DNA of 64,000 bases from Deltaproteobacteria bacterium (GTDB taxonomy: Bacteria > Desulfobacterota > Desulfobacteria > Desulfobacterales > ETH-SRB1), in assembly GCA_030272815.1 (NCBI GenBank), contig JAJSZT010000005.1, positions 45,997 to 109,996 of the forward strand, written 5' to 3'. Both the position numbers and the translations under genes were made by a program. Below, piece after piece: positions 1 through 8,179 of this stretch (within the stretch, counting starts at the first letter, position 1; the number at the start of each line of letters is the position of its first letter). The notes under the pieces were generated by a model. The model saw only the letters and a program-made list of their open reading frames with translations, ran no database searches and was not told the origin of the DNA.

Positions 1-480
1 ATTTTGTCCTGCATCATCTATTCTATACACCCCACCTGTCATCCGCATCTTTTTGCAAATTAAAGATATTTCGTCACTCAACAGTATTTTTTCAATTTCA
101 GCCTCTTTTTCATCTGAAAGCTTGAACCCGTCTCTCTTAAAAATCTTAATCCCATTATCATAAAATGGATTGTGAGATGCAGAGATAACAATGCCGGCAT
201 CAGCATCAGTTGAAGCTGTTATATATGCAATTCCCGGAGTTGGAAGGACACCTGCAAGGTATGCATCTGCACCCATGGAACAAATCCCTGATACCAGGGC
301 ATATTCCAGCATATAACCGGAAATTCTTGTATCTTTTCCTATAATTATCTTCGGCCTGCCCTTTTCTTTTCTATTAAAAAAATATGCAACTGCCCTGCCG
401 ACTTTTATAGCCATTTCAGAAGTCATTGGATATTCATTAGCCAGGCCCCTTATACCGTCGGTGCCAAATAGTTTGCCCAT
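1..480 (-). CDS. glmM: Phosphoglucosamine mutase, N-terminal part (runs off the left edge)
   Basis: Translated by hand from the minus strand: an ATG at 478-480 opens a frame that stays open to base 1, giving about 160 residues. It begins [12 protein letters not shown], the GlmM opening, and carries SASHNP with the phosphorylated active-site serine at about residue 102. GlmM converts glucosamine-6-phosphate to glucosamine-1-phosphate in the cytoplasm, on the way to UDP-GlcNAc for peptidoglycan and polysaccharide. An AGGA lies about 9 bases upstream of the ATG. The C-terminal part is outside the window, so its integrity is unknown. A related phosphomannomutase is possible, but the GTDGIRG start favours GlmM. 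Confidence 0.9.
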   Translation of the reverse strand, partial: MGKLFGTDGIRGLANEYPMTSEMAIKVGRAVAYFFNRKEKGRPKIIIGKDTRISGYMLEYALVSGICSMGADAYLAGVLPTPGIAYITASTDADAGIVISASHNPFYDNGIKIFKRDGFKLSDEKEAEIEKILLSDEISLICKKMRMTGGVYRIDDAGQN

Positions 481-502
481 AAATTTGTTCCTATAATTTT
501 TT

Positions 503-770
503 ACCGCCCGCTTCGCTCAAGACGCAGAGTTCGCAGAGTAAGATGGTTTTTCCTTTGCCGTTGAGAGAACGGCAAAGGAAAACTACTAAGCAGCTTTGCT
601 GCGTAATAGTTTAACTTTATTAATACACTGTTATCATACTTTTACCATTGTGAGTTGCCCTCAAATACCCAGGAGGTGCTGATTCTTTTTGCTTTCCGTC
701 CTCTCAGCGGAAAGCAAAATTAAAGATAAACTCTGCGTTCTCTGCGCCTCTGCGGTGAACTATTACTAAT
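503..770. repeat. Nested inverted-repeat element with CTCTGCG words and three hairpins
   Basis: This fills the gap between glmM and the acyltransferase gene. The outer parts carry the word GCAGAG/CTCTGC in opposite orientation (about 510-538 and 727-765). Inside are a perfect 15-bp hairpin with arm TTTTCCTTTGCCGTT (548-562 with 568-582, 5-base loop), a weaker ACTA..GCAGC/GCTGC..TAGT hairpin (about 584-609), and a 12-bp hairpin with arm TTTTGCTTTCCG (687-698 with 708-719). None is followed by a long T run on the minus strand, so a classical terminator is not supported. No coding potential was seen. Confidence 0.75.
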
Positions 771-778
771 ATTTTAAA

Positions 779-1945
779 TTAGTTAAAGCTGATATGATTA
801 AGTATTCCTTTAGTTACGCTATCAACTATCCCCTGAAGCCATTTTGTCCCAAGCTCAGAGCTTTTATTCTCAAGCCCCTTTATTACTGAGATGTAATTCA
901 TACCTGACTTTTGTATACCTGAATCAATATGTTTTAGAAAAGTATCTCTTAAGCTTCTGTCACCTTCATTTAAACGCATTTTATTGAAAGAGTCCTCTAT
1001 TCCATCAAAATCAGGTTGATTCTGACAGAAGTCCTTTAACTTTCTTATCCTTTCATCAATTGTCATATTAAGTTTTTCTTTAAGGCCATCAAAAAGGACA
1101 TCGGGAAAATTATCTGAAATAAACTTTGAACGAACATGTAGATACCACTTCATAAGTGCTATAAGGTTTGCAATATAGATTATATTGTTAACCATTATCC
1201 TTTTTAAACTTCGATAAATGCCTGACGTAAAAGCAATATTTCCGCTCCTCATCAATCCTTCAAAAATGAGACGTCCCTGTCTTAATTCATCTTTCCTGTA
1301 AATTGAGCCGGCCGCGATTACAGTACCAAAGGCGAGACGACAAGGTCCTACGAGCCCCCCCTGCCCTCCCAGGAATATCGGCCGCTGGTTAAGCATAACT
1401 CCATTGGGCACATCGCCGATAAGAGATGCAGTAGCTTTATCCTGGTTTGGCGTATAATTAAAATGAATATAAGAACTCCCCACTTCACTATGATTTCTCC
1501 TGCTTGTTCCCCCAGACATAAAGCAGTCACAAAAGTTAATTAAACTGCCCAAAGTAACAAAAGGAAAAAGTATGGCGTGTTTCAAACCAACCATGTGAGC
1601 AATGCTTGTTTCTTCTTCAAGGATTGTGCCTTCTCTTATATGTGAGCCATAACCTATGCTCACTTTATCAAGCAAAACAGCTTGTCTTAAAAAACCTCCT
1701 TTAAGGTCAACATTCGTACCAATCTGGCAGTTTTCAATTGTTACAGGGCTTTCATATCCCAGCCTTGTATTCTTTAAGATCAGGGTAGAACTGCCAAAAA
1801 TTTTACACCCCGAATAAATAAGAACACCCTCACCGGAAATTCTGTCTGTATCTACTTCACTGCCGATTTCAACACTATCAGGATTAGGTATGTTAACACC
1901 TTTTTTTAAAAGCTTTTCAATTTTCAAAATGCTCTGATTCTTCAT
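779..1945 (-). CDS. GlmU-like left-handed beta-helix acyltransferase
   Basis: About 388 residues. Residues 30-220 show the hexapeptide periodicity of a left-handed beta-helix (runs such as IGSEVDTDRI, IGTNVDLKGG, IGYGSHIREG). The middle part, with GGTSRRNHSEVGSSYIHFNY and a GQGGLVGP stretch, resembles the acetyltransferase half of GlmU/NTP-transferase-linked proteins. The C-terminal 150 residues are helical and unrecognised. No nucleotidyltransferase domain is present, so the likely role is N- or O-acylation of a sugar or sugar phosphate, not UDP-GlcNAc synthesis alone. I chose the ATG at 1945 (MKNQSIL) because GAGG lies 7 bases upstream; an ATG at 1963 has no ribosome binding site. It is followed by glmM, which fits amino-sugar precursor supply. 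Confidence 0.7.
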   Translation of the reverse strand: MKNQSILKIEKLLKKGVNIPNPDSVEIGSEVDTDRISGEGVLIYSGCKIFGSSTLILKNTRLGYESPVTIENCQIGTNVDLKGGFLRQAVLLDKVSIGYGSHIREGTILEEETSIAHMVGLKHAILFPFVTLGSLINFCDCFMSGGTSRRNHSEVGSSYIHFNYTPNQDKATASLIGDVPNGVMLNQRPIFLGGQGGLVGPCRLAFGTVIAAGSIYRKDELRQGRLIFEGLMRSGNIAFTSGIYRSLKRIMVNNIIYIANLIALMKWYLHVRSKFISDNFPDVLFDGLKEKLNMTIDERIRKLKDFCQNQPDFDGIEDSFNKMRLNEGDRSLRDTFLKHIDSGIQKSGMNYISVIKGLENKSSELGTKWLQGIVDSVTKGILNHISFN

Positions 1946-2054
1946 ATCAGACCTCGATGACATATACTATTATCATATGCAATTTAGAGACCTTTAAAAA
2001 ATGGCCACTAAAAACCAATAATGTCAAGAACTATATCATCTGAGTTTTATTCCC

Positions 2055-2101
2055 CAAAAATAAAAAAACCGCGTCAGGGGAACTCCCATATTCACGGTTT
2101 T
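2055..2101 (-). terminator. Probable Rho-independent terminator after the WecA-like fusion gene
   Basis: On the minus strand a stem AAACCG/CGGTTT (arms 2095-2100 and 2066-2071) encloses a GGGAGTTCCC palindrome and is followed by a T-rich run (2055-2067). It lies about 105 bases past the stop codon at 2207. Two further possible hairpins precede it (GCCTG..CAGGC-like and GAGA..TCTC), so a structured 3' UTR or an unrecognised RNA is possible. Confidence 0.5.
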
Positions 2102-2206
2102 GAAGAGAGACCATTGAAAATCTCCTCTTTTGCCTCTGGCCATCGGCGGAACGTCAGGCTATGTTAGCTGTTAAGTAGTTATATGCCTTTTTATCTTATG
2201 AGCTTG

Positions 2207-4054
2207 TTATATCTCAAGGTCTATATCTTCCAGATGAACGGAAAACTGTTTTAAAAACAAACCCTTTGCCTTACAAAACTCCTTAATAGCTTTAAGTTTT
2301 TGCGGATCTTTATTATTGAAAGATATCAGCATTCCGCTTATTTTATATTTATCAAGATGAGATTCAATGTCTTTAAACACCCCAAGAATGGGATAACCCT
2401 GAAGTGTTTTTCCAGTTTTTAATGTATCATCATCAATAAAACCAACTGGTTTAATTTTAAGCCTTTTGTTATTTAATATTTCACGCAACAGGATCTCCCC
2501 TCCCCTGCCTGCGCCGTAAATTAAAACTATCTTGCCGGCCAAGGTTTTTCTTTTCATGGTATCGCTAAAAAGCATGAAAGAAACCCGGCTGCCAAGGAGG
2601 ACTCCGGTAGTTAGAAACCAGTCTATTACAAAAATTCCTTTAGAAAAAGCTTCAAATCTGTAAATATATGTTACTGTAACAACGGAAAAAATAGTAGCTA
2701 AAGAAGAAGCCTTTAAATATACTAAAACATCATTAGTACTCATATAACCCCAGACCCCCCTGTAAATTCCCACTGCGAAAAAAGCCACAAACTTGCAGGC
2801 AATTACTGCTGGAAGCGAATGCAGGAATACTTTGAAATAAAAAGGAAAAGCATTGGAATCAAAACGTAAACGGTAAGAAAGATAATATGCAAACGCTATC
2901 AAACAAAAATCAAGTATTACCAGCATAAGCTGCCGCTTATAGGTCAACTCTAATAATATAGGGGTGTAGGATTTCCCACGTAAAAGTGAAAATTCCTTTT
3001 CAGGATATACGCGAATCTGGGACAGGTAAATTCCCATCAAAATAATTGATAGAGCCAGCGGAATAATTACTGCCGGAGATGTTAATGTATCACTTTTGCT
3101 CACAAACAATGCTGACATGCCTGATATCGCGCCGATACCATATAATAATAGTACTGCGCCTTTTTCGCTTAGCCCCATGATAACCAGACGATGTGATGTA
3201 TGATCCTTTCCTCCCACAGAAGCCTTGCGGCCGCTCAAGATTCTAATTAATGTAACCATGGAAGTGTCCAGAATAGGAACCATGAGGATCATTATTGGAA
3301 CAGCATATAATGACATTACATTGGCCGCGCCTGCTTCCGGATAGTAAAGACACAGCATGGATAATATAAAGCCAACAAAAAGACTTCCGCAGTCTCCCAT
3401 GAAAATTGATGCAGGATTGAAGTTATAAAACAGAAAAGCAGCTAATGCCCCTGCAATTATTACAGATACAAGAGTGGCTTCCGGCAGTATCCCTGTATAT
3501 AATAATGCCAGATAAGAAGCGGCAATAAAGCCTACCCCCGCACAAAGGCCGTCCATATTATCAATCAGATTAAAAGCATTTATTATACCAACGATCCACA
3601 CTATAGTTAAAGTAGTATCCACAGTAAGGGATGAAAACCAGTGAAGACGAAATCCTAAAAAAGTAACCATTGAAGCCACAAGTATTTGTCCCACCAGTTT
3701 TGTATGTGGTTTAATATGAATAAAATCATCTACTAATCCAAGAAAAAAAAGAAGGGTCATCCCAATCCAGATAACCGCACCTATTGAAGGCAAAGCTATG
3801 TGGTCTGATGTTCTTATGATATGGGGTAGAATTGAGGAAAAATCTGCAATAAAAAAAAGTGGTATTGCTATGCCAAGGTATATGGCAACACCACCGAAAA
3901 GAGCGGTTGGCTTTTTATGCCAGCGTTCTTTTGTGGGATAAGCAATCCACCCTTTTTTAATCGCAACAAGCCTGACAACTGGTGTTAATGCCAGACATAA
4001 AAAAAATGACAAAAAGGTGATAAAGTATAATACTGGGATATCGTTAAAAAACAT
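2207..4054 (-). CDS. WecA/MraY-like polyprenyl-phosphate sugar-1-phosphate transferase fused to a FlaA1-type membrane/Rossmann region
   Basis: 615 residues. Residues 1-345 are a multi-pass WecA/TagO-type transferase: DD at 109-110, NLIDNMDGL at 162-170, GDCGS at 220-224 and a DHTSHRL motif. Such enzymes load HexNAc-1-phosphate on undecaprenyl phosphate at the inner membrane to start glycan assembly. Residues 370-615 match the N-terminal half of PglF/WbpM/FlaA1 proteins: four membrane segments, then a nucleotide-binding Rossmann fold (YGAGRGGE, about 513), but no 4,6-dehydratase domain follows. The family is normally about 330-360 residues, so this is a fusion. ATG at 4054 has AGGA 9 bases upstream; a repeat element ends directly before it. 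Confidence 0.85.
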   Translation of the reverse strand: MFFNDIPVLYFITFLSFFLCLALTPVVRLVAIKKGWIAYPTKERWHKKPTALFGGVAIYLGIAIPLFFIADFSSILPHIIRTSDHIALPSIGAVIWIGMTLLFFLGLVDDFIHIKPHTKLVGQILVASMVTFLGFRLHWFSSLTVDTTLTIVWIVGIINAFNLIDNMDGLCAGVGFIAASYLALLYTGILPEATLVSVIIAGALAAFLFYNFNPASIFMGDCGSLFVGFILSMLCLYYPEAGAANVMSLYAVPIMILMVPILDTSMVTLIRILSGRKASVGGKDHTSHRLVIMGLSEKGAVLLLYGIGAISGMSALFVSKSDTLTSPAVIIPLALSIILMGIYLSQIRVYPEKEFSLLRGKSYTPILLELTYKRQLMLVILDFCLIAFAYYLSYRLRFDSNAFPFYFKVFLHSLPAVIACKFVAFFAVGIYRGVWGYMSTNDVLVYLKASSLATIFSVVTVTYIYRFEAFSKGIFVIDWFLTTGVLLGSRVSFMLFSDTMKRKTLAGKIVLIYGAGRGGEILLREILNNKRLKIKPVGFIDDDTLKTGKTLQGYPILGVFKDIESHLDKYKISGMLISFNNKDPQKLKAIKEFCKAKGLFLKQFSVHLEDIDLEI

Positions 4055-4064
4055 TATATTTATC

Positions 4065-4238
4065 CTAACTACTCAGGTTGGTTAGGCTGAAGACTGAAGA
4101 CTTTTAGGGAAAAGACTCCCAGAGGTCAATATTTTCTTAAAGCGGCCGGAAATTTTGTCCTAAACATAGAGAATAACACTCAGGAATCATTTGTTTCCTT
4201 CAGCCTATAGCCTTCAGTCTAAACACCTGAGTAGTTAC
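4065..4238. repeat. MITE-like inverted repeat, GTAACTACTCAGG family (long copy)
   Basis: The left end reads TAACTACTCAGGTTGG (from 4066) and the right end CCTGAGTAGTTAC (4226-4238), its reverse complement. Just inside, the words GGCTGAAGACTGAAGAC and CTTCAGCCTATAGCCTTCAG are also inverted relative to each other. The middle 80 bases are unlike the other copies. No coding frame was seen. Confidence 0.8.
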
Positions 4239-4293
4239 GTTTATTTTAAATTAAGATGTTCTCTTTGGCAATACTTCTGTGATGTACAAAAAA

Positions 4294-4321
4294 TTAAGAT
4301 TGCCTAACTAATTATTATAAT
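4294..4321 (+). promoter_or_regulatory. Candidate sigma70 promoter for the epimerase gene
   Basis: TTAAGA (4294-4299, four of six matches to TTGACA) is 16 bases before a perfect TATAAT (4316-4321). It is the only good plus-strand promoter-like pair before the single plus-strand gene. Transcription would begin inside the next repeat element, placing that hairpin in the 5' UTR. Confidence 0.35.
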
Positions 4322-4325
4322 ATAT

Positions 4326-4408
4326 GTAACTACTCAGGTTGTTAGGTTCACGGTTGGTTGCCTTGATCTCTCGCTCTCTAACCTTGAACCGTGAACCTGA
4401 GTAGTTAC
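4326..4408. repeat. MITE-like inverted repeat, GTAACTACTCAGG family (short copy 1)
   Basis: An 83-base element with ends GTAACTACTCAGGTT and AACCTGAGTAGTTAC (4394-4408), continued by inverted inner words GGTTCACGGTT and AACCGTGAACC. Almost identical to the copy at 34570-34662. It lies 40 bases upstream of the epimerase start codon. Confidence 0.85.
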
Positions 4409-4447
4409 AGCTAAAGTATTACTATTTTTTACCAAGGAGATATATTT

Positions 4448-5422
4448 ATGAGAGTTCTTATCACAGGCGGAGCAGGTTTTATCGGATCTCATCTTGCTGA
4501 AGCGTATCTTGAAAGAGGAGACGAAGTATATATTATCGACGATCTTTCAACCGGATCTTTATATAATATAAAAGAACTTAAGGAAAATGAACGTTTCAAA
4601 AACAAACTATTCATCCATATTGATACAATTCTAAACCATAATACAATGCTTGAGCTTACGGGCACGTGTGACATTGTTTTTCATTTAGCCGCAGCAGTCG
4701 GAGTACAGTATATACTTAACAACCCTCTTGAATCAATAAAAACTAATATTCAGGGAACAGAAAAGGTTCTTGAACTGTGTGACAAATTTAAGAAAAAGGT
4801 TCTTATAGCATCAACATCAGAAGTATATGGCAAGCATCTTCATGCCCCATTAGTTGAAACAGACAATATAATATACGGCCCTTCAAGTAAATTCAGATGG
4901 AGTTATGCAGCTACAAAACTTATGGATGAATTTACAGCGCTCGCATACTATAGAACAACTGGATTAGAGGTAATTATAACCCGTCTTTTTAATACCGTCG
5001 GCCCAAAACAAACTGGTGCGTATGGTATGGTTATCCCAAGATTTGTTTCCCAGGCTTTAAAAAATGAGCCCTTAACAGTCTACGGAGACGGTAACCAGAC
5101 AAGAACATTCACATATGTTAAAGATGTAGTTGAAGCACTCATGACTCTCGTAGAGACCAATGGTGCTGTCGGAGAAGTATTCAACGTAGGTGGAACTGAG
5201 GAAATTTCGATCATTGATCTTGCGAAGAGAATAATAAAAGAAACAGGCTCTAAATCAACTATTAAACTGATCCCCTATGATGAAGCATTTGGAAAAGACT
5301 TTGAAGATATGCAGCGCAGGGTACCTGGTACTGAAAAAATCAACAAACTTATAGGGTTTGAGCCAAAGACTGATTTTGATACAATGCTAAGAAAAATTAT
5401 CAGATATATGAAAAAGAAATAA
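4448..5422 (+). CDS. NAD-dependent sugar epimerase/dehydratase (extended SDR)
   Basis: 324 residues, the usual length for the family. The N-terminal GGAGFIGSHLAE (residues 7-18) is the NAD-binding GxxGxxG motif. STSEVYG supplies the catalytic Ser/Thr region, and SYAATK the YxxxK pair. The stretch VYGDGNQTRTFTYV is typical of GalE / UDP-glucuronate decarboxylase / GDP-sugar dehydratase relatives. It acts in the cytoplasm on a nucleotide sugar; the exact substrate cannot be read. Start ATG has AAGGAG 8 bases upstream. It is the only intact plus-strand gene here, faces asnB tail to tail with a 4-base gap, and is preceded by two repeat elements, suggesting separate insertion or inversion. Confidence 0.88.
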   Translation: MRVLITGGAGFIGSHLAEAYLERGDEVYIIDDLSTGSLYNIKELKENERFKNKLFIHIDTILNHNTMLELTGTCDIVFHLAAAVGVQYILNNPLESIKTNIQGTEKVLELCDKFKKKVLIASTSEVYGKHLHAPLVETDNIIYGPSSKFRWSYAATKLMDEFTALAYYRTTGLEVIITRLFNTVGPKQTGAYGMVIPRFVSQALKNEPLTVYGDGNQTRTFTYVKDVVEALMTLVETNGAVGEVFNVGGTEEISIIDLAKRIIKETGSKSTIKLIPYDEAFGKDFEDMQRRVPGTEKINKLIGFEPKTDFDTMLRKIIRYMKKK

Positions 5423-5426
5423 TTCA

Positions 5427-7355
5427 TTATTGCTCAAGCCACTGCTCTCTCCACATCTCCCACATCAAAAGAGCCCAAAGCTGATATTGCCAATTGACTC
5501 TGCCGGACAGGTGTTCTTTAATCTTTTTCTCAACTATTACATGATCAAATAAACCTTCTTTTTTTAAACGCTCAGGAGAAAGATAATCTAAAAGAAGGTC
5601 TTTCAGCTCGTTACGAAACCAGTGACCTATCGGAACCCCAAATCCCATCTTTGGTCTTTCAAATAATTCTCCTGGCACATATTTAGCCAAAAACTTTTTA
5701 AGAATATACTTGCCTGTACCATTTCTGTATTTCAAATTTTCCTGCAATGATGCAGTATATTCCATTACCCGGTGATCAAGAAGCGGCACACGAACCTCAA
5801 GGCTTGCAGCCATGCTGGCTCTGTCAACTTTTGTTAACATTGCATCTGGCAGATATGTCTTTTGATCAACTCTCATAAGCCTGGAAATAATTTGCCAATC
5901 ATTGGTTTCTTTGAAAGTATTTTCAAATTGACTCTCTGGAACTTCTTTTCCGATAAGTGACAGCAGTTCTTCTTTTGACCAATAACAAATGGTCATTCTG
6001 TACAGCTCTGAAATTAATGTCTGGCTTATCATGCCCGTCAGTTTTTGCCACTTATCTGGAAAGTTGGCCACTCTAAATCGTTGGGGTAAAATCTCCATGA
6101 GCGGCAGGTAGCATGCCCCTACCCAGTTCAATGGAATAGATTTTAAAAGATCAGAAATAAATCTCCTGACCGGCACCGGAATATATTGTAATCCTTTTAC
6201 AGCAGATTGAGTACTCCAGTAACGAACGTATCCTGAGAATTGCTCATCCCCGCCATCTCCGGACAGAGCTACAGTTACATGTGAACGTGTAAGTTTGCTG
6301 ACTATAAAAGTAGGTATCGCAGATGAATCAGCAAAAGGCTCGTCATATATTTTCGGAAGCATTGGAATAACATTAATGGCTTCCTTTGGTGTTACATAAA
6401 GCTCTGTGTGATCTGTACCAAGATGCCTTGCAACTTTAGCTGCCCAATTTGCCTCATTGTATGCTTTCTCCTTAAAACCAATGCTGAATGTACGAACAGG
6501 AGATGAATTTACTTTTTGCATCAGAGCAACAACAATCGAAGAATCGATTCCCCCGCTAAGCAAAGCACCCAGCGGCACGTCACTGATCATTCTGTCTGAA
6601 ACAGCCTGAGTAAGGATATCATCAAGTTGTTGTAATTTTTCTTCTTCATTAAGAGCGGAATCACTTAGTTCCGCTTTCATATCAGGGTGCTGCCAATAAT
6701 TATGGGTTTTTATAGTATTGTTCTCATAAGTAAGGAAATGGCCTGGCAGCAGCTTAAAAGTGTTTTTAAAAATAGTTTTTGGAGCTGGGATATACTGGTA
6801 ATGCAAAAAAAGAGGAATAGAATCAGGATCAATATCCTTATTAAATATACTGAAGACCATTAATGCCTTTAGTTCCGAAGCAAACAAAAAAGTTCCTTCG
6901 CTGAAATGATAATAAAGCGGTTTTATGCCTATTCTATCTCTTGCTAAAAACAGGCGTCTTTTTCTGCCATCCCATATTGCAAAGGCAAACATACCAATAA
7001 ATTTTTTGAGGCAGTCAACTCCCCATTGTATATATGCTTTCAGTACGACCTCAGTGTCGGTATTACTTTTAAATTTATGCCCATATTCTTCAAGGGTTTT
7101 TCTTATTTTTTTAAAATTATATATTTCACCGTTATATATAATGGATACATCATCACTTTGCATGGGTTGACGGCCGGCAGCGGAAAGATCTATAATTGAT
7201 AATCTGCGGTGAGCAAGTCCTATCCCCATCTCTTCATCATAAAAAAAGCCCGAATCATCCGGGCCACGGCGATACAGGCTTAAAGCAGCCGCAGGAAGCG
7301 TACTCTTAAAAGAAGCAAAATTGTTTTTACTTATGAATCCAACTATTCCGCACAT
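5427..7355 (-). CDS. asnB: Asparagine synthetase (glutamine-hydrolysing) AsnB
   Basis: 642 residues. It starts MCGIVGF, so Cys2 is the N-terminal nucleophile of a class II glutamine amidotransferase domain (about 1-215). SGGIDSS at 267-273 is the ATP pyrophosphatase loop of the synthetase domain (about 240-590). The family transfers glutamine ammonia to aspartate, or in polysaccharide loci possibly amidates a sugar acid; the sequence does not decide. The start is fixed by the catalytic cysteine. It overlaps the methyltransferase gene upstream by 13 bases, so the two are translationally coupled. Confidence 0.93.
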   Translation of the reverse strand: MCGIVGFISKNNFASFKSTLPAAALSLYRRGPDDSGFFYDEEMGIGLAHRRLSIIDLSAAGRQPMQSDDVSIIYNGEIYNFKKIRKTLEEYGHKFKSNTDTEVVLKAYIQWGVDCLKKFIGMFAFAIWDGRKRRLFLARDRIGIKPLYYHFSEGTFLFASELKALMVFSIFNKDIDPDSIPLFLHYQYIPAPKTIFKNTFKLLPGHFLTYENNTIKTHNYWQHPDMKAELSDSALNEEEKLQQLDDILTQAVSDRMISDVPLGALLSGGIDSSIVVALMQKVNSSPVRTFSIGFKEKAYNEANWAAKVARHLGTDHTELYVTPKEAINVIPMLPKIYDEPFADSSAIPTFIVSKLTRSHVTVALSGDGGDEQFSGYVRYWSTQSAVKGLQYIPVPVRRFISDLLKSIPLNWVGACYLPLMEILPQRFRVANFPDKWQKLTGMISQTLISELYRMTICYWSKEELLSLIGKEVPESQFENTFKETNDWQIISRLMRVDQKTYLPDAMLTKVDRASMAASLEVRVPLLDHRVMEYTASLQENLKYRNGTGKYILKKFLAKYVPGELFERPKMGFGVPIGHWFRNELKDLLLDYLSPERLKKEGLFDHVIVEKKIKEHLSGRVNWQYQLWALLMWEMWREQWLEQ

Positions 7356-8179
7356 ATTTTATATCCAACTGCACACCAATATGGAGCGCTTTCTTTAAAC
7401 TTAATATTTTCCAAGCCGGCTTTTTCCATCATTCTCTTAATTTGATTGCGTGTAAAGCGATGTTCAAGAATTGTTCCAAACCGATCAAGTGCATCATTGC
7501 ACATCACATATAAAGTTTTATTCCTATAGAACGACAGGGGGAATGCATCGACATTAATACCCAATTTATCTATTAGAAAAGCAAGGCGAGCTAATGGGAA
7601 ATAAATAAATAAAGCAATAAATTTGCTTAAACAAAAACGAAATGAATATGGCATCTTAGAAATCAATCCACGCAAGACATCGCTTAGCTTCCAAATTGTT
7701 CTGAACCATAGGGGACGGTTATCAAAAGCATAATAAAGATACAAAAGTAATGGTGCGCCAGGTTTAAGTTTTTCCGTGCATGACTTCAAAGCCGACATTG
7801 TATCGGGAATATGATGAAGTACGCCTAAAGAATAGCCAAAATCTGCAGATGCATCAGGTAAAGGGATATTATCAGCACCAGCCAGATGAAACAGACAGTG
7901 TGAATATCCTTTTAGATTTTTTTCTGCAATCGTTAAAGCTTTAGTGCTAGGATCAATGCAATGTAAAATGCCTACCCGTGGAGCAACAAATTTAGCCCAT
8001 CTCCCGCTGCCGCATCCTATATCAAAGCCAACCGCTTTTTTCGGTATTTTTTCCCAGGGAAAAATTGAAAAATAATTATTAAATATTTTCTCTAGTTCTT
8101 TTTGAGAAAGTCCGGACTGGTCATAACTGCTCCATTCTTCACCAAAACCTTCAACTACTTGCTCATTTATATTGTTCAT
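7343..8179 (-). CDS. Class I SAM-dependent methyltransferase
   Basis: 278 residues. GFDIGCGSGRWAKF (about 47-60) is the SAM-binding motif I, with SLGVLHHIPD around residue 118 as in Methyltransf_11/25 proteins. The C-terminal half has hydrophobic stretches that may hold it near the membrane. The target is unknown; a sugar or carrier-linked glycan is likely from context. It begins with an ATGA overlap with the GT4 upstream (8176-8179) and ends inside asnB, so three genes form one coupled run. Confidence 0.85.
   Translation of the reverse strand: MNNINEQVVEGFGEEWSSYDQSGLSQKELEKIFNNYFSIFPWEKIPKKAVGFDIGCGSGRWAKFVAPRVGILHCIDPSTKALTIAEKNLKGYSHCLFHLAGADNIPLPDASADFGYSLGVLHHIPDTMSALKSCTEKLKPGAPLLLYLYYAFDNRPLWFRTIWKLSDVLRGLISKMPYSFRFCLSKFIALFIYFPLARLAFLIDKLGINVDAFPLSFYRNKTLYVMCNDALDRFGTILEHRFTRNQIKRMMEKAGLENIKFKESAPYWCAVGYKICAE

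Noticed and set aside
548..582. Rho-independent terminator
   Set aside because: The stem is strong, but neither side has the T run needed on the transcribed strand.
2055..2206. Cyclic-di-GMP or other known riboswitch
   Set aside because: The conserved cores I know (for example GEMM) are not present, and the place is 3' of a gene, not 5'.
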